Positions 5,883 to 7,461 of a stretch of DNA of 7,461 nucleotides are shown here, piece after piece. The first letter of the stretch is position 1, and each line of letters begins with the position of its first letter. Below the pieces are notes generated by a model. It was not told the origin of the DNA, did no database searches, and saw nothing but the letters and a program-made list of their open reading frames with translations. The translations under genes and the position numbers were made by a program. Origin of the DNA: Aquificota bacterium (lineage in GTDB: Bacteria; Aquificota; Aquificia; Aquificales; Hydrogenothermaceae); NCBI GenBank assembly GCA_013153765.1, contig JAADDT010000108.1, positions 1 to 7,461 of the forward strand. Reading direction: 5' to 3'.

Positions 5883-7016
5883 CTAATCGTCCTTACTCTT
5901 TTTTATCTCCACCTCACCCCCCAGTCCTACCTTCAAAATGGAGGTATTCCCTTCCGTTATTTTTACCTTTATGGGAATTCTCTGTGCCACCTTCGTAAAC
6001 TCTCCGGCGGTAATGTCTCTGGGAACAAGTGCGAACTTGGAGGCGGTAGCCGGATTTATCTCCTCCACGACCCCCCTGTATTCCTCGTCCGGATAGGCGT
6101 CTATCTTTATTTTTACCGGATTTCCCACCTTCACGCCTTCAAGCTTTGTCTCCTCCAGTAAAACCAGAATGTAAAACGAGTTTTCCGGAACGACGGCGTA
6201 AACAGGTCTGCCTGACGGTATTACCTCACCGACGCTTACGAACTTTTTGGCTACGTAGCCCGTATAGGGAGAGATGAGTCTGGTGTAGCCTATCAGGTTT
6301 TTCAGGTCTTCAGCTTCCTTTTTCAGTGCGTTTACCGTTTCCTGAAGGGAGTTTATCTCCTGCCTTATCTCCCTGACGGCGTTTTCTTCAGCCCTTGCAA
6401 GGATTATTCCCTCCTCAGCTTTTTTCTTCTGTATCTGAAGCTCGGCTATCTTTTTCAGTGCGTACTCCTTCTTGTGGAGGAGAACCTTCAGCTTGGTTTC
6501 AACCTCCTGATACTTTCTGGCAGGTATAAGGTCTTTCTCCAGTAAAGCCCTGAACCTTTCCTCGTCTTTTTTTACGAGGGAAAGCTCCGCATCTATCTCC
6601 TTCACCTGCTCTTTTAGTGCTGATATTGACGCCTCCACCTGACTTTTCGTAAGGTTTGCCGTTTTTATCTTTACCTTTACCTGCTGTGAAATCCTGTCCA
6701 GCTTACTCTGTAAAGCCTCCTTTTTCTTCAGCGTTGCCTGTATTTTGCTTTCAACAGCCTCAAGCTTTAGCCTGTAGTCCCTGTCGTCAAGTCTGGCTAT
6801 AACCTCCCCCTTCTCAACAAAGTCCCCTTCCTCCTTCAGCAGTTCCACGACCTTTCCCTTTGCCCTGTAAAAGGACAGATTAGCCAGACTGTCCGTCTCA
6901 ACGAAAACTGCATCTGTAATGGCGTACTCAATCCTGTGTTTTATCCACCTGAACGATATTACGGCAAAAACTATTATCAAAATCAGAACTATCCCTATTC
7001 CTATCTTATTTTTCAT
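5883..7016 (-). CDS. emrA: EmrA/HlyD-family periplasmic adaptor (membrane fusion) subunit of the efflux pump (377 aa)
   Basis: A short cytoplasmic tail (MKNK) precedes one membrane anchor (about 5-25). Next come the first half of the lipoyl-like domain (KGKVVELLKEEGDFVEKGEVIARLDD, 53-78), a long Lys/Glu/Leu-rich coiled-coil hairpin (about 80-240), and the second lipoyl half (RLISPYTGYVAKKFVSVGEVI, 246-266). A beta-barrel and membrane-proximal domain follow. The stretch ASKFAL-V-P-R-D-I-T-A-G-E-F-T-K-V-A-Q-R-I-P (325-348) is the EmrA signature. The protein bridges the EmrB-type antiporter and the TolC-type channel in the periplasm. The frame is open to an ATG at 7148, but those extra 44 residues lie wholly inside the tolC-type gene and look nothing like the family. 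The ATG at 7016, with GGAGG 11 bp upstream (7032-7028), gives a normal N-terminus. It overlaps the upstream gene by 11 bp. Confidence 0.92.
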   Translation of the reverse strand: MKNKIGIGIVLILIIVFAVISFRWIKHRIEYAITDAVFVETDSLANLSFYRAKGKVVELLKEEGDFVEKGEVIARLDDRDYRLKLEAVESKIQATLKKKEALQSKLDRISQQVKVKIKTANLTKSQVEASISALKEQVKEIDAELSLVKKDEERFRALLEKDLIPARKYQEVETKLKVLLHKKEYALKKIAELQIQKKKAEEGIILARAEENAVREIRQEINSLQETVNALKKEAEDLKNLIGYTRLISPYTGYVAKKFVSVGEVIPSGRPVYAVVPENSFYILVLLEETKLEGVKVGNPVKIKIDAYPDEEYRGVVEEINPATASKFALVPRDITAGEFTKVAQRIPIKVKITEGNTSILKVGLGGEVEIKKSKDD

Positions 7017-7461
7017 CTTCAGAAAATCCTCCCACTGCTTTTTCAAGCTCAACAAACGCTTTAAGCAGGCTGTAGTAAGACACCTCCTTACCTTTCCTTG
7101 CGGAGGTAAGGACGCTTTCTGCGTCAAGCACGTCAGTCGTGGTGGCAAGCTGGTGTTTAAACTGCTCCACAGCCATTCTGTAGTATTCTTCAGCCTCCTT
7201 AAGTGAGTTTTCAGCCAGCTTCAGGTTTTCCCTTGCGGTAAGGAAGTTTTCGTATGCGGACTTTACCTGTAGCTTTATGCCGTTTTCAGCCTCCTTTTCT
7301 TTTAGACGGAGTCTGCCCATCTCCTTTTTTGTTTTCAGGTAGTCGTAGTAAGGCTTTGCCCCCTGAAAACTCCACACAAGCCCTATTGAAAAGGCGTAGT
7401 TTTCCTTCGGATCAAGGTAAGGATACTGGTCTGTGTATATGTATTTAAGCTGTGCCGCAAC
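7006..7461 (-). CDS. TolC-type outer-membrane efflux channel, C-terminal 151 residues (5' end outside window)
   Basis: The frame is open on the minus strand from the window edge to TAA at 7008-7006. The visible part begins with a strand-like stretch, YAFSIGLVWSFQGAKP (visible residues 22-37), typical of the second beta-strand/helix transition in outer-membrane efflux proteins. A long amphipathic helix follows, ending in QFKHQLATTTDVLDAESVLTSAR (visible residues 108-130). The T-T-x-D-V-L-D-A-E motif is the hallmark of the TolC family repeat. The protein would be a trimeric channel-tunnel through the outer membrane and periplasm, docking with the adaptor encoded next. It ends 11 bp inside the adaptor gene, so the two are translationally coupled. 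The signal peptide and first repeat lie outside the window, so the exact subfamily (TolC versus another outer-membrane factor) is not settled. Confidence 0.9.
   Translation of the reverse strand, partial: VAAQLKYIYTDQYPYLDPKENYAFSIGLVWSFQGAKPYYDYLKTKKEMGRLRLKEKEAENGIKLQVKSAYENFLTARENLKLAENSLKEAEEYYRMAVEQFKHQLATTTDVLDAESVLTSARKGKEVSYYSLLKAFVELEKAVGGFSEDEK

Noticed and set aside
7017..7148. Upstream in-frame 44-residue extension of the EmrA-type adaptor
   Set aside because: It lies entirely within the TolC-type coding sequence in another frame, is Cys- and Arg-rich unlike the family, and precedes the normal short tail plus membrane anchor that starts at 7016.

Overview
This window looks like chromosomal DNA from a thermophilic, Gram-negative bacterium, most plausibly of the Aquificota (Aquificales or Desulfurobacteriaceae). 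Three things point that way. Arginine is encoded almost entirely by AGG/AGA and isoleucine very often by ATA. The proteins are rich in Lys and Glu, and genes are packed with overlaps or gaps of a few bases. The window also holds a very large DHH-CBS-nucleotidyltransferase fusion of the type known from Aquifex. The outer-membrane factor and YtfJ-like protein support a two-membrane envelope. The genus assignment is inference.

Left part (1-1102, + strand): the 3' end of a phosphoglucomutase/phosphomannomutase-type gene, then a small, very acidic protein of unknown function, then a hotdog-fold (YbgC/4HBT-type) acyl-CoA thioesterase. They are spaced by 2 bp and by an ATGA overlap, so they form one transcription unit.

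Middle (1103-4317): a CCA-less tRNA-Leu(GAG) gene lies on the minus strand between the thioesterase and an 865-residue tRNA nucleotidyltransferase, the probable A-adding enzyme that builds tRNA 3' ends. The tRNA gene has a good sigma70-type promoter (TTGCAA, 17 bp, TATAAT on the minus strand). Its -35 hexamer overlaps the TTG start codon of the nucleotidyltransferase gene, and its -10/spacer covers that gene's leader and ribosome binding site. A substrate tRNA and its 3'-end-building enzyme are therefore divergently arranged with overlapping control sequences. The nucleotidyltransferase gene is followed at 2 bp by a YtfJ-family thioredoxin-fold envelope protein without cysteines.

Right part (4320-7461, minus strand): a tripartite drug/toxic-compound efflux operon read right to left: the 3' part of a TolC-type outer-membrane channel gene, an EmrA-type periplasmic adaptor, and an EmrB-type (DHA2, 14-helix) proton antiporter. 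The genes overlap by 11 bp (tolC/emrA) and abut exactly (emrA/emrB). The operon converges on the ytfJ-like gene with only 2 bp between stop codons.

There is no gene-free stretch longer than about 125 bp. I saw no insertion sequence, CRISPR array, prophage or origin. The window is mostly ordinary core and transport genes. The tRNA/nucleotidyltransferase junction is the part most worth a second look.
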